Source: Planctomycetota bacterium (GTDB lineage: Bacteria > Planctomycetota > UBA1135). From it: a DNA stretch of 64,000 nucleotides. This document shows, one piece after another, positions 53,789 to 62,460 of this stretch. A program made the position numbers and the translations under genes. The notes beneath the pieces were generated by a model that saw only the letters and a list, made by a program, of their open reading frames with translations, searched no databases and was not told the DNA's origin. The stretch spans positions 1-64,000 of the forward strand of contig PAHY01000060.1 in NCBI GenBank assembly GCA_002705055.1, read 5' to 3'. Numbering within the stretch: position 1 is the stretch's first letter; each line of letters begins with the position of its first letter.

Positions 53789-53794
53789 TATTCT
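53789..53794 (+). promoter_or_regulatory. -10-like TATTCT, 6 bases before the AhpD-like gene
   Basis: TATTCT followed by GCGCGC and the ATG at 53801; it lies between the MOSC stop and this start. Confidence 0.4.
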
Positions 53795-53800
53795 GCGCGC

Positions 53801-54154
53801 ATGAGCGAGTCCTTCGAGGCCTACCAGGCCGAGCGTGCCCGGCTGACGGAGCTGGTCCTGGAGCACGGCACCAAGACCACCAAGCGCTTCTTCAACCTGG
53901 ACAGCGCGGCGTATCGCGATGGCGCGCTGCCCGCGCGGACCAAAGAGCTGCTGGGTCTGGTCGCCAGCGCGGTGCTGCGCTGCGATGACTGCATTCGCTA
54001 TCACCTCGATCAGGCGGTAGCGGGCGGCTGGAGCGACGAGGAGATTCGGGAGGCGCTGGATGTCGCGCTGATCGTCGGTGGCTCCATCACGATCCCGCAC
54101 GTGCGCCGCGCCTACGGCGACCTGGAGGGGCTGCGCGCCACCGCGGACGAGTGA
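53801..54154 (+). CDS. Carboxymuconolactone decarboxylase/AhpD-like protein
   Basis: 117 residues in the helical AhpD/CMD fold. The redox pair is RCDDCIRYHL, a CxxC followed by a His three residues on, as in AhpD-like peroxidase partners. It probably has peroxidase or disulfide reductase activity in the cytosol. The ATG at 53801 is used; the frame is open further upstream but overlaps the MOSC gene. The stop overlaps the GTG of the peptidase gene. Confidence 0.88.
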   Translation: MSESFEAYQAERARLTELVLEHGTKTTKRFFNLDSAAYRDGALPARTKELLGLVASAVLRCDDCIRYHLDQAVAGGWSDEEIREALDVALIVGGSITIPHVRRAYGDLEGLRATADE

Positions 54155-55653
54155 AACGGCTGCGCCGTCTGCTGAAAGGGCTTGGGGCGGCCTTGCTGCT
54201 CCTGTTGGTGGTCCTGCTGGGGCGAACCCTCGGCTCGGGAAGCAGACAGGTCACAGTCACGGCGACGGCGAGCGGCCCCGCGCTGCAGGTCGACGCAAAG
54301 GCCGCCGCCGAGCGACTCGGCCAGGCGATTCGCTTCCCGACCGTTTCCAGCCGCGACGCCGCCTTGTTTGATCGGGCGCCCTTCGTCGCGCTCCTGGACT
54401 GGTTCGAGGCGGAGTACCCGGCGGTCTACAGCGAGCTGCGGGCGGAGCGGCGCGCCGATCACAGCCTGCTGCTGCACTGGCCGGGGCGGGATGCATCTCT
54501 GCCGGTCGGTCTGTTCCTGGCCCATCTCGATGTCGTGCCGGTCGAGCCCGGCACCGAGGGCGACTGGAGCTATCCGCCCTTTGGTGGGGCGGTCGCCGAA
54601 GGGCACATCTGGGGGCGCGGCGCGCTGGATGTGAAGTCGGGCGCGGTGGCTCTGCACGAGGCCATCACGCTGCTGCTGGCCGCGGATTTCCAGCCCGAGC
54701 GGGGCCTGTGGTTTGTGTTCGGGCATGACGAAGAGATCGGAGGGGCTGAGGGCGCGCTGCCGATCGCGCGCTGGATGGAAGAGCGCGGGCAGCAGGTCGG
54801 CTTCGTCATCGACGAGGGCGGCTTTGTGCTCGACGGCGTCTTCCCCGAGCTGGGCGGACGTCCGCTGGCGATGGTCGATATCGCGGAGAAGGGCTACGCG
54901 ACCGTGCACCTGCGCGCGCGGGGGAGCGGGGGGCACTCCTCCGTGCCGCCGCCTTCGACCAGCGTCGGGCGCTTGGCCGCGGCGCTCGCGCGGCTAGAAG
55001 CGGAGCCCTTCCCGCTGCAGTTCTCGGGCCCGGTCGAGCAGCAGTTCGCCTACCTCGCGCCAGAGATGCCTTTCCTCAAACGCCTGGTGCTGCGCAATCT
55101 CTGGCTGTTCGGCGGGCTGGTCAAGGCGCAGCTCGCCGCCGACCCGAAGACCAATGCCATGGTGCGCACCACCACCGCGGTCACCGTCATGAACGGCGGC
55201 GTGCAGGAGAACGTCGTGCCGCAGCAGGCGCAGGCCTCGGTCAACTTCCGCATGCTGCCGGGCACCAGCGAAGAGGATGTGCTCGCCCACGTGCGGCGCG
55301 TGATCGACGATCCAGAGATCGAGCTCGAGCTCGGGACCGTCACGCATCCGCCCGCGCCAGCTGAGGTCGAAGGGCCGGTCTTCGCCGGCATCGCCCGCGC
55401 GATCCGCACCGTCTACCCGGACGCCGTCGTCGTGCCCGGGCTGCTCTACGGCGCGACCGATTCGCGGCACTATGGCGGGCTGACCCAGGACATCTACCGT
55501 TTCCATGGGATTCGGCTGCCCGTCGAGGACGTCAGCGGCTTCCACGGCACCAACGAGCGGGTCCAGGTGCAGAGTTACGCCAAGGCGATCGAGCTGCTGG
55601 CGCGGATGATGACCGAACTCGCCGGCCCTGCGCGACCCGACGCGGCCGAGTAG
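54151..55653 (+). CDS. M20-family metallopeptidase, membrane-anchored
   Basis: 500 residues from a GTG start overlapping the previous stop (GTGA). One N-terminal membrane helix (LKGLGAALLLLLVVLLGRTL) precedes the catalytic domain. Zinc sites: His-Asp in LFLAHLDVVPVEPG, Asp in WGRGALDVKSG, Glu-Glu in GHDEEIGGAEG, and His in DVSGFHGTNER near the C-terminus. The dimerisation domain (KGYATVHLRARGSGGHSSVPP) is of the carboxypeptidase S/PM20D1 type. It probably hydrolyses N-acyl amino acids or dipeptides outside the cytoplasmic membrane. Confidence 0.9.
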   Translation: MKRLRRLLKGLGAALLLLLVVLLGRTLGSGSRQVTVTATASGPALQVDAKAAAERLGQAIRFPTVSSRDAALFDRAPFVALLDWFEAEYPAVYSELRAERRADHSLLLHWPGRDASLPVGLFLAHLDVVPVEPGTEGDWSYPPFGGAVAEGHIWGRGALDVKSGAVALHEAITLLLAADFQPERGLWFVFGHDEEIGGAEGALPIARWMEERGQQVGFVIDEGGFVLDGVFPELGGRPLAMVDIAEKGYATVHLRARGSGGHSSVPPPSTSVGRLAAALARLEAEPFPLQFSGPVEQQFAYLAPEMPFLKRLVLRNLWLFGGLVKAQLAADPKTNAMVRTTTAVTVMNGGVQENVVPQQAQASVNFRMLPGTSEEDVLAHVRRVIDDPEIELELGTVTHPPAPAEVEGPVFAGIARAIRTVYPDAVVVPGLLYGATDSRHYGGLTQDIYRFHGIRLPVEDVSGFHGTNERVQVQSYAKAIELLARMMTELAGPARPDAAE

Positions 55654-55741
55654 ATCCAGGCATTCGGCTTGTCCTCGCGGGGCGAGGCAGGAAATCGGAA
55701 ATCGTGCTAGGGTCGGGAGCCCCCTCTCCCTGCACGGAACC

Positions 55742-57307
55742 ATGTTCTGCACACTCCTCCCTCTCCTTCTCTCCTCTCCTCAGATCGTCGGTGGCGAATG
55801 GGACGAAGTGCGTCGCTTCGACGCCGTCGTCGCCGGCCGTGCCGATGGCGCGGTCATCCTTCAGGTGCCCGATCTCTCGGGTGACGGCCACCCGGATCTG
55901 CTCAGCGCCGGTCTCGGCCTCGGCAACGGCGCGGTCATCATGCGCTCGGGCCTGAACGGCCAGCTGCTCGAGAGCTTCAGCTCGACCACCGACGCGGCCT
56001 GCTTCTACGACGTCGCCGATATGAACGGCGACGGGCTGCGCGATGTGGCTCTGGGCTTCCCGGATCAGAACCCGCCGGGTTCGCCGGTGACCGGCCTGGT
56101 GCGGATTTACTCCTCGGCGACCGGCGCCGAGATCATGATCCTGCCCGGCTTCTTCCTGGGCGAGGAGTACGGCAGCGCGCTGTGCTCGGTCGCCGACCTG
56201 GACTCCGACAGCGTCGATGACATGATCATCACCGCGGCCAGCCGCGTCGGCACCAATGGTCTCGCCGGTGTCGTCGAGGTCTACTCGCTGGGCACCGGCT
56301 CGGTCCTGCGCACGCACGAAGGGACCGGTTCCGGCAGCTACGGCGCCGCCGTGATGGCGGTCGGCGATCTGAACGGCGATGGCCTGAGCGATTACGCGAT
56401 CGGCGATCCGCTCGCGGGCACGGGCCAGGTCGACGTCCACTCGGGCGCGGACGGCGCGCTGCTCTACTCGGTGCACTCCCCGGGCGCGACTTCGGCCGTC
56501 GGCAGCAAGATCTGCTCGCTCAGCGATCTGAATGGCGACGGGAAGGGCGAGCTTCTCATTCAGACGAATGACGGCGCGCTGGTCTGCTCGGGCGCCGATG
56601 GCGCGCTGCTCCATGAGTTCGACGGCGACGTCTACGAACAGGACATCGCGCCGGCCGCCGACTTCGATCTGGACGGTGTGGATGACATGGTCCTGTGCGG
56701 CGAGTCCAGCGTGACGGTCGCCAGCGGCGCTGATTTCAGCACCCTGGTCACCATCGAAGGCGAGGCCGACGACCTGTTCGCCCACGCGCTGGGCGCGGCG
56801 ATCGACTACCGCGGAGAAGGCCGCATCGAGATCCCGGTGGGCGCTCCGCACACCGACCTGGTGCAAGGCGTCGACACCAATGACGGCTCGATTCGGATGT
56901 GGGCTCACATCCCGTATCTGTACGCCGAGTCGATGTCGATCTCCTCGGGTGCGGGCGGCGTGCTGCGCTACCGCGGCACCTTCCCGGCCGGTTCGGCGGG
57001 CTACAACTACCGCCTGCTGGTCTCGATCACCGGCAAGGGTCCGACCACGGTCAACGGCCTGCAGGTCCCGCTCACGGTCGATTCGGCCGCCTGGTCGACC
57101 TGGCGCAACAAGTACGGCCCGCTGCAGACCAACCGCGGTCATGGCCAGCTGGACGCCGTCGGAGATGTGCGCATCCCGATCACCGTCAACCCGAACGCGC
57201 TGGCTGCCGCCGTCGGCAAGACGATCTACTTCGCGATGGTCGCGGGCGCCCCGGGCGGTCCGCTGACCCACAGTTCCTCGGCCGTGCCGCTCGAGATCCT
57301 GCCGTAG
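55742..57307 (+). CDS. Exported FG-GAP (integrin-alpha-like) repeat protein
   Basis: 521 residues. A short signal (MFCTLLPLLLSSPQ) is followed by about seven FG-GAP/VCBS-like repeats with calcium-loop cores (DLSGDGHPDLLSAG, DMNGDGLRDVALG, DLDSDSVDDMIIT, DLNGDGLSDYAIG, DLNGDGKGELLI, DFDLDGVDDMVL). They form a beta-propeller. The last 130 residues (LRYRGTFPAGSAGYNYRLL onward) are a beta module similar to those ending other exported proteins in the window. TAGGGT at 55708 could be a -10 with a 28-base leader. Likely adhesive; ligand unknown. Confidence 0.82.
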   Translation: MFCTLLPLLLSSPQIVGGEWDEVRRFDAVVAGRADGAVILQVPDLSGDGHPDLLSAGLGLGNGAVIMRSGLNGQLLESFSSTTDAACFYDVADMNGDGLRDVALGFPDQNPPGSPVTGLVRIYSSATGAEIMILPGFFLGEEYGSALCSVADLDSDSVDDMIITAASRVGTNGLAGVVEVYSLGTGSVLRTHEGTGSGSYGAAVMAVGDLNGDGLSDYAIGDPLAGTGQVDVHSGADGALLYSVHSPGATSAVGSKICSLSDLNGDGKGELLIQTNDGALVCSGADGALLHEFDGDVYEQDIAPAADFDLDGVDDMVLCGESSVTVASGADFSTLVTIEGEADDLFAHALGAAIDYRGEGRIEIPVGAPHTDLVQGVDTNDGSIRMWAHIPYLYAESMSISSGAGGVLRYRGTFPAGSAGYNYRLLVSITGKGPTTVNGLQVPLTVDSAAWSTWRNKYGPLQTNRGHGQLDAVGDVRIPITVNPNALAAAVGKTIYFAMVAGAPGGPLTHSSSAVPLEILP

Positions 57308-57328
57308 TCCCCGCGACTGCAGCATCCA

Positions 57329-57359
57329 GCCGCCCCCCGGCTTCCTGTCGGGGGGCGGC
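57329..57359 (+). terminator. Hairpin after the FG-GAP gene
   Basis: An 11-bp perfect stem GCCGCCCCCCG/CGGGGGGCGGC with a 9-base loop, but the tail (GCTTGCATT) is not T-rich, so termination is only possible. Confidence 0.5.
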
Positions 57360-57392
57360 GCTTGCATTCCGGGAGCACGCGCAGGAGCAGGC

Positions 57393-57398
57393 TAGGCT
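57393..57398 (+). promoter_or_regulatory. -10-like TAGGCT, 5 bases before the dehydrogenase
   Basis: TAGGCT, GGGGC, then the ATG at 57404. Confidence 0.4.
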
Positions 57399-57403
57399 GG
57401 GGC

Positions 57404-58522
57404 ATGCGCAGCCTCGCCCTCTCCTGCCTGTTTCTGCTCGCCGCCTGCTCGACGCAGCATGCCTGGCACGTGCCGCAGGAGTGGTGGGAAGCGCAGGAGC
57501 GGCCGGTCGGCTCGAGTGATGGCTCGGTCGTGGCCCTCGACACCCAGGGGGGCGAGCAGCCGGTGCTGTTCCTGGCCGGGGCGCTGGATCGCGCGCTGGC
57601 CGCCGAGCTGATGGCCGCGCACGCCAACCTTGAGATCGTCTATCCCGAGTCGGCCCAACAGGCTTTGGATCTGGCGCCGCGCGTGCACGGCGCCGAGGTG
57701 CGCTGGGCCACGCCCGAGTTCGTCGCGGCGGCGCCGCAGCTGCGCTGGGTGCAGGCGACCTCCGCCGGGGTGGACCGTTATTTGGCCAATGAGGCGCTGA
57801 TGGAAGACGAGCGCATCGTCTTTACGAACATGCAGGGGATGCACGGGCCGACCATCGCCGACCACGTCTTCGGCATGCTGCTGGTGCTGACCCGCGATCT
57901 GCGCATCCACGCCCAGGACGCGCGGCGCGGGCAGTGGACCCGGCAGGGGAGCGAGGTCTTCGAGCCGGTCGCGCTCGAGGGGCGGACGCTGCTGGTGGTC
58001 GGTCTCGGTGGCATCGGCCGCGAGGTGGCCAAGCGCGGCAAAGGCTTCGGCATGACGGTGTGGGCGACCAAGCGGCGCGCGACCGAGCCGCCGCCCTACG
58101 TCGACCGCCAGGAGACCTCGGATCAGCTGATGGCCATGCTGCCCGAGGCGGACGTGGTCGTGCTGTGCGTGCCGCTGACCGAGGAAACCCGCGGCATGAT
58201 CGGCGCCGAGCAGTTTGCTGCGATGCCGAACGGCAGCTACCTGATCAACATCGCGCGCGGCCCCGTCGTCGACACCGAAGCGCTGATGACCGCGCTGCAG
58301 GACGGCACCCTGGCCGGCGCTGGCCTGGACGTGACGGATCCCGAGCCGCTGCCGGCGGAGCATCCGCTCTGGCAGATCGAGAACCTGATCATCACGCCCC
58401 ACGTCGCCGCGCGCTCCTCCTTGACGCGCGGCGACTGGGACCGCCTCTACCGCGAGAACCTCAGCCGCTTCGCCGCTGGCGAGCCGCTGCTCAACGTGGT
58501 GGACAAGTCGGCGGGGTACTAG
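57404..58522 (+). CDS. D-2-hydroxyacid dehydrogenase with a lipoprotein signal
   Basis: 372 residues. The NAD-binding fold has GLGGIG (200-205). The catalytic triad is Arg285 (IARGPVVDT), Glu314 (DPEPLP) and His333 (ITPHVAA), so it looks active. The N-terminus MRSLALSCLFLLAACSTQ is a textbook lipoprotein signal with Cys15 in the lipobox. A further 35 residues without homology precede the catalytic domain. An exported NAD-dependent dehydrogenase is unexpected, since NAD(H) is cytosolic. I see no internal ATG in front of the catalytic domain that would give a normal family N-terminus. It ends tail-to-tail over 4 bases with the papain-like gene. Confidence 0.85.
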   Translation: MRSLALSCLFLLAACSTQHAWHVPQEWWEAQERPVGSSDGSVVALDTQGGEQPVLFLAGALDRALAAELMAAHANLEIVYPESAQQALDLAPRVHGAEVRWATPEFVAAAPQLRWVQATSAGVDRYLANEALMEDERIVFTNMQGMHGPTIADHVFGMLLVLTRDLRIHAQDARRGQWTRQGSEVFEPVALEGRTLLVVGLGGIGREVAKRGKGFGMTVWATKRRATEPPPYVDRQETSDQLMAMLPEADVVVLCVPLTEETRGMIGAEQFAAMPNGSYLINIARGPVVDTEALMTALQDGTLAGAGLDVTDPEPLPAEHPLWQIENLIITPHVAARSSLTRGDWDRLYRENLSRFAAGEPLLNVVDKSAGY

Positions 58523-61500
58523 GGCTTCTCGAGGGCGAAGCTGCTGGCAGGAAGAACGCTTCCGGCGCGCTCGAGGTGGAGCTCCAGACGCTCCGGCCGG
58601 GCTCCGTGCAAGCGCAGTTCGAAACCATCGCTGCGCTCACCGATCCGATCGAGCACGCGGTAGCTCTGCGACTGGCCATTACGCCAGACGGTCCAGACAG
58701 CGCAGTCCGCCTGCATCAGCAGAGACTCTGGCGCCCGCAGACTGAGGTACCAGAAACTGCCCGATGCCTCCTCGCTCGCTTCCAGGTGCAGGGTCGGGCT
58801 CGAGTCGCCGCCTTCGATCGCGAAGGAACCGTCGACACGGAGATCGACCTCCTTTTCGTCGAATCCCATGTCGCCGTCCTGGCGCAGCTGCTGCAGACTC
58901 CCCTGCAGAACGCCCGGCTGAAGGGCGAGGTAGGCCCGGCGCGTCATCGGTCGTTCCCAAGCTGCGGCCGGAAGGCCGGCGGCTGGCGTGAGTTCCTGAT
59001 CAAACCGGAACTGCGCGCGGAGGAGTCGGGTGGAATCCTGGCTGCGCGGCAGCCCGGCGATCACCAGCATCGCCTGCTTGCCCTCGACGGTCCCCCAGGG
59101 GCGACTCTCCACGGCGGGAGTCTCCCAGCGCAGTTCGCTGGCTTCGATCCCATCGTTGAAGGTGAGCGGGCCCAGCTTCCTCGTTTCGCCACTTCGAAGA
59201 GTGAGCAGGGCTTCGACGAGTAGATCGCTCGAGTCAGGATGAAAGCCGGTGCTCCAGGCAAAGCCGCCCTGCGTCGTGGTGGCCTGGCGCAGGTGTCGCT
59301 CCGGTGCCGGAAGCTCCTCGCCGTTGTCGCGCGCGTACTGCTCGGCCCAGGTGTCACGAAGGAGCCACTCCACCTGCTCGATCTCGGCGAGCGCGGCAGG
59401 AGTCCCTTCGATGCGAAACAGGTAGGGGGTCGGGGGATACTCGATCGCCCAGGGGTCAACCGAGGGGCCGAATTCCTCGAGCGGGTCGGCGACCCAGCCC
59501 CGCTCCACGGAGATGCGCGCCGGGCCGGTGCCTCGCGGACTCATCGTGAGGATACGAGTCTCGACGACCTGCTCCGCGATCCCCGCCTGCTGACGGAAGC
59601 GCAGCGTGGCGCGCACCCGGCCTGGACCGGTCACGTGTGCCTGCGCGGCGCGCGTCTGCTGCGGGGTTCCGATGACCCCGCCTGGTGTGCCCGGCTGGTC
59701 CGGAAGAAACTCCCACTGCACGGAGTCCAGTTGGGCCAACAAGTCGTGCATGCCCCGTAGGCGCAGCTCTGCGGTCCACTGCGGAACGCCCTCGCGCCAG
59801 CCGGCGAAACGCTCTCGAGCGATCGCCTGGAGTGGGGGCTGCGCGGGAGCGGGGGCGAGGGCATGCGGAATCCCCGCAAGCCAGGCCACGCTGCCATCGT
59901 GATAGCGCAGCAAGAGATCCACCGGCTGACCGCGGGGGGCTTCGATCCTGCCGAGTTCCTCGCCGATCTGCGCTGCGGTGTTGAAGGAGAAGCTCCCCAG
60001 CTGCATGGGCAGCAAACCCCCCCAGGCTCGCGGGGCGTAGGCGATGACATCGCGCAGTCCCTGCAGCGCCTCCGGTGGACCGGCCAGCCTGGCCGCTGCG
60101 AGGACACGGTCCGGCGCGGCCTCCGCGAGCTCATGGGGCGTGATGTCGGTCAGATCGACGGCAATCGCGTCGTTGTGCGGGGCGTACAGTCCGATCCGGC
60201 GCTCCAGATCGAAGCTCTCGCCATTCCACATCGTGCAGCGCGCGCGCACCGGGAAGGGCTCCTGGGTACGGACGGTGAAGGCGTAGCCCTCGATCGGCCC
60301 AGGTGTCGCGTCGTCATCGCGGGTGAAATGCAGTTCGCCCTCGGGGGTCGTCCAGTGGACTTCGTTGACCGCCATGATGTTGGCGGTTCCGTCTACCCAC
60401 ACGGTGGTTTCCCAGGTCGGGACGCCGTCGATCTCGCCGAGGTAGCGGTCCTCGGATTCGATCCCGAAGCCGCGGCCGGCAACCAGCAGCGTGGTGTCCT
60501 CAAACTCGGGGATTACCCAGGCGCATGCCGGGTCGAAGGCATGAATCTCAAAGGACGTGACGGGCGTCGTCCGTCCCAGGCTGGGGTGCGGGGTGCGGAA
60601 CCAAGCCAGCGCACTCGAAGCAAATGGGCGTCGTGCATAGCCGTGAAAGACGTGCATGCGCGGGCCCGGCCCCGTAACGGCCTGCGCCTCGTGGCTCTGC
60701 CAGTCGACCAGATTCCCGGTGCCGATCCGAATCCCCAGGATGTTGTCCGCCCAGGCTTCGGGGTAGCGGATCTGCAGCTCGTAGAAGGACCAGTGACGGT
60801 CGCCGTCGGTCCCGACTGGCCGCCAGACGATGTCGCGGCCCAGTTCGCGACGCACCGGGTCGCTGAAGGGCTCGGCGCGGAAGAGCAGTTCATGCTCCGT
60901 CCCGTCGACGAAGCGCAGCAGCGCGCGCCCGGCCTGCGGCTCCGCGGTGCGGAAGCTGGGCATGGCCAGCGACTCGGGAGTCCAGGCGGGCGGCAGTCCG
61001 CCCGCGTGCGTGTACGGGGCAGGGGGCGCAGGCCCGTCCGCACCGTCAAACTCGTAGCGGATCTCACGGAGGTCCCGCCAGTCTGCGTCCGCGAGGCGGG
61101 GCAGCAGAGTCCAGCGCCAAAGGTTGCCGCGATCATCCGCTTCGTAGAAGGCATCGACGCGCTCGAGCGAGAGCTGTCGCTTCTGCGTGGCGGGCACCTG
61201 CAGCGCGGCCTGCACAGGAGTCGTATGGCCGGAGGTCAGAGTGGCGGTGCCGACGACCGTCAACGCCGCTTGGGTGCTGCGGAAGCTGGTCCGGAAGCTG
61301 CTTGCCGGATCGCGGCTGACCAAGGAGCGCTCGCCCTGTGGGCTCGGCACTTTCCATTCCACCTGCTCGACCCGTTTCAGGAGTTCGTCGCCCCCGCGCA
61401 GCGCCACGCTGTAGCGATACTCGCCGGCGGAAGCTGCCGCGTCGTAGCCGGAGTAGGTGCCGAAGCCGTGAGCCTGCAGCGTGTCGAGGGGGAGCGCCTG

Positions 61501-62397
61501 GTACTTGCCGTCGACTTTGGCGACCGGCTCGCGACGGTCGAACATGACCACGGCGAAGTCCATCAGCTCGCTCTCCACGCCGTCCTGATTGAACTTCTCC
61601 AGCACCTCGTAGGTGACCCAGACGTAGCCGCCGTCACCCCAGGCCTTGCCCCAGGAGTTCATGAACAGGAAGGCCTCTCGGTCGTCGCTGTAGCCGACGA
61701 TTGCCATCGCGTGAAATCCGTGCGGCTGATCGGGGCGGCGGGCCGCCTGGCCTTTCGCGTGCAGCTCCTTGGTGTAGGCGTCGTAGCGTCCCGAGCTGAA
61801 CACTGGATTGGTGCGTACGCAGCAAAGGACGATGTAACCCTCGGCAAGCGCCTGGCGAATCCAGTTGCCGTCGGGGAGCACGCCGTAGTCGGCGATCCGA
61901 AAGATCCCCGCTTCCTCGCTGGCGCGCGCGGGTGGCTGCGTAAGGAAGTCCCTCGCCAGATAGGGGGCGGTGGCCAGCGTGGCCGCGCCCTGCTCCTGCA
62001 GCAGCTTGAGCACCCGGTCGATCCGGCTGCCCTGATCGACACCCTGGTTGACCTGGTTGTAGATGAAGGTAGGCGAGAAGATGCGCTCCGGGGCGTCCGG
62101 CTTCCAGCCCTGGTCAATTGCCTCGAGGTAGCTGCGCCCGGCGTAGCCGAACGCCCAGGCCGCGCAGTCGTTCATCGTCTGTTCGCCGACCTCGGGGAGC
62201 CAGGGCCGCAGGTCGACCGAGCGCGGCAGGCCGTCCGGGGATTCTCCTGCGGTGTACTGCTCGAGTTGGCGGACGCTGCTGCGGTCTTCACGGCTCGCGC
62301 CCTGGGGGGCGGGAGTGGAGCTGAGACCAGCGGCGGAGGCAGGCGCCGTACCGATGGCAAGGAGGAGCACGGCGAAGGGACGGGACACGGCGCACAT
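58519..62397 (-). CDS. Exported papain-like (C1A) peptidase with pYEATS-like repeat array
   Basis: 1292 residues. A signal peptide (about 1-22) and a short linker lead to a C1A-type domain (about 55-285): Cys78 in MNDCAAWAFGYAG, His229 in HGFHAMAIVGYSDD, Asn247 in FMNSWGKAWGDGGYVW. Cys and Trp are two residues further apart than in classical papain, as in other bacterial members. From about 326 to the end, about eight or nine units of roughly 100 residues recur. Each opens with a strand like YSVALRGGDELLKRVEQVEW, RLRGMHDLLAQLDSVQWEF or FRIEGTPAALAEIEQVEWLL and closes with a strand pair like LLVEALLTLRSGETRKL. This is the pattern of prokaryotic YEATS (pYEATS) beta-sandwiches. The repeats probably bind a surface ligand or present substrates; this is inference. 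It lies 63 bases downstream of the DUF1971 gene on the same strand. Confidence 0.8.
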   Translation of the reverse strand: MCAVSRPFAVLLLAIGTAPASAAGLSSTPAPQGASREDRSSVRQLEQYTAGESPDGLPRSVDLRPWLPEVGEQTMNDCAAWAFGYAGRSYLEAIDQGWKPDAPERIFSPTFIYNQVNQGVDQGSRIDRVLKLLQEQGAATLATAPYLARDFLTQPPARASEEAGIFRIADYGVLPDGNWIRQALAEGYIVLCCVRTNPVFSSGRYDAYTKELHAKGQAARRPDQPHGFHAMAIVGYSDDREAFLFMNSWGKAWGDGGYVWVTYEVLEKFNQDGVESELMDFAVVMFDRREPVAKVDGKYQALPLDTLQAHGFGTYSGYDAAASAGEYRYSVALRGGDELLKRVEQVEWKVPSPQGERSLVSRDPASSFRTSFRSTQAALTVVGTATLTSGHTTPVQAALQVPATQKRQLSLERVDAFYEADDRGNLWRWTLLPRLADADWRDLREIRYEFDGADGPAPPAPYTHAGGLPPAWTPESLAMPSFRTAEPQAGRALLRFVDGTEHELLFRAEPFSDPVRRELGRDIVWRPVGTDGDRHWSFYELQIRYPEAWADNILGIRIGTGNLVDWQSHEAQAVTGPGPRMHVFHGYARRPFASSALAWFRTPHPSLGRTTPVTSFEIHAFDPACAWVIPEFEDTTLLVAGRGFGIESEDRYLGEIDGVPTWETTVWVDGTANIMAVNEVHWTTPEGELHFTRDDDATPGPIEGYAFTVRTQEPFPVRARCTMWNGESFDLERRIGLYAPHNDAIAVDLTDITPHELAEAAPDRVLAAARLAGPPEALQGLRDVIAYAPRAWGGLLPMQLGSFSFNTAAQIGEELGRIEAPRGQPVDLLLRYHDGSVAWLAGIPHALAPAPAQPPLQAIARERFAGWREGVPQWTAELRLRGMHDLLAQLDSVQWEFLPDQPGTPGGVIGTPQQTRAAQAHVTGPGRVRATLRFRQQAGIAEQVVETRILTMSPRGTGPARISVERGWVADPLEEFGPSVDPWAIEYPPTPYLFRIEGTPAALAEIEQVEWLLRDTWAEQYARDNGEELPAPERHLRQATTTQGGFAWSTGFHPDSSDLLVEALLTLRSGETRKLGPLTFNDGIEASELRWETPAVESRPWGTVEGKQAMLVIAGLPRSQDSTRLLRAQFRFDQELTPAAGLPAAAWERPMTRRAYLALQPGVLQGSLQQLRQDGDMGFDEKEVDLRVDGSFAIEGGDSSPTLHLEASEEASGSFWYLSLRAPESLLMQADCAVWTVWRNGQSQSYRVLDRIGERSDGFELRLHGARPERLELHLERAGSVLPASSFALEKP

Positions 62398-62460
62398 GGA
62401 ACAGAGTGATTATCGGCACTCTGGGCGGGTCGCTTGCGCTTGATCCGTGTCTCCGCCTCG

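Noticed and set aside
59863-62409. 848-codon plus-strand frame opposite the papain-like gene
   Set aside because: The minus strand has a signal peptide, the catalytic triad and repeats; the plus frame has no family features.
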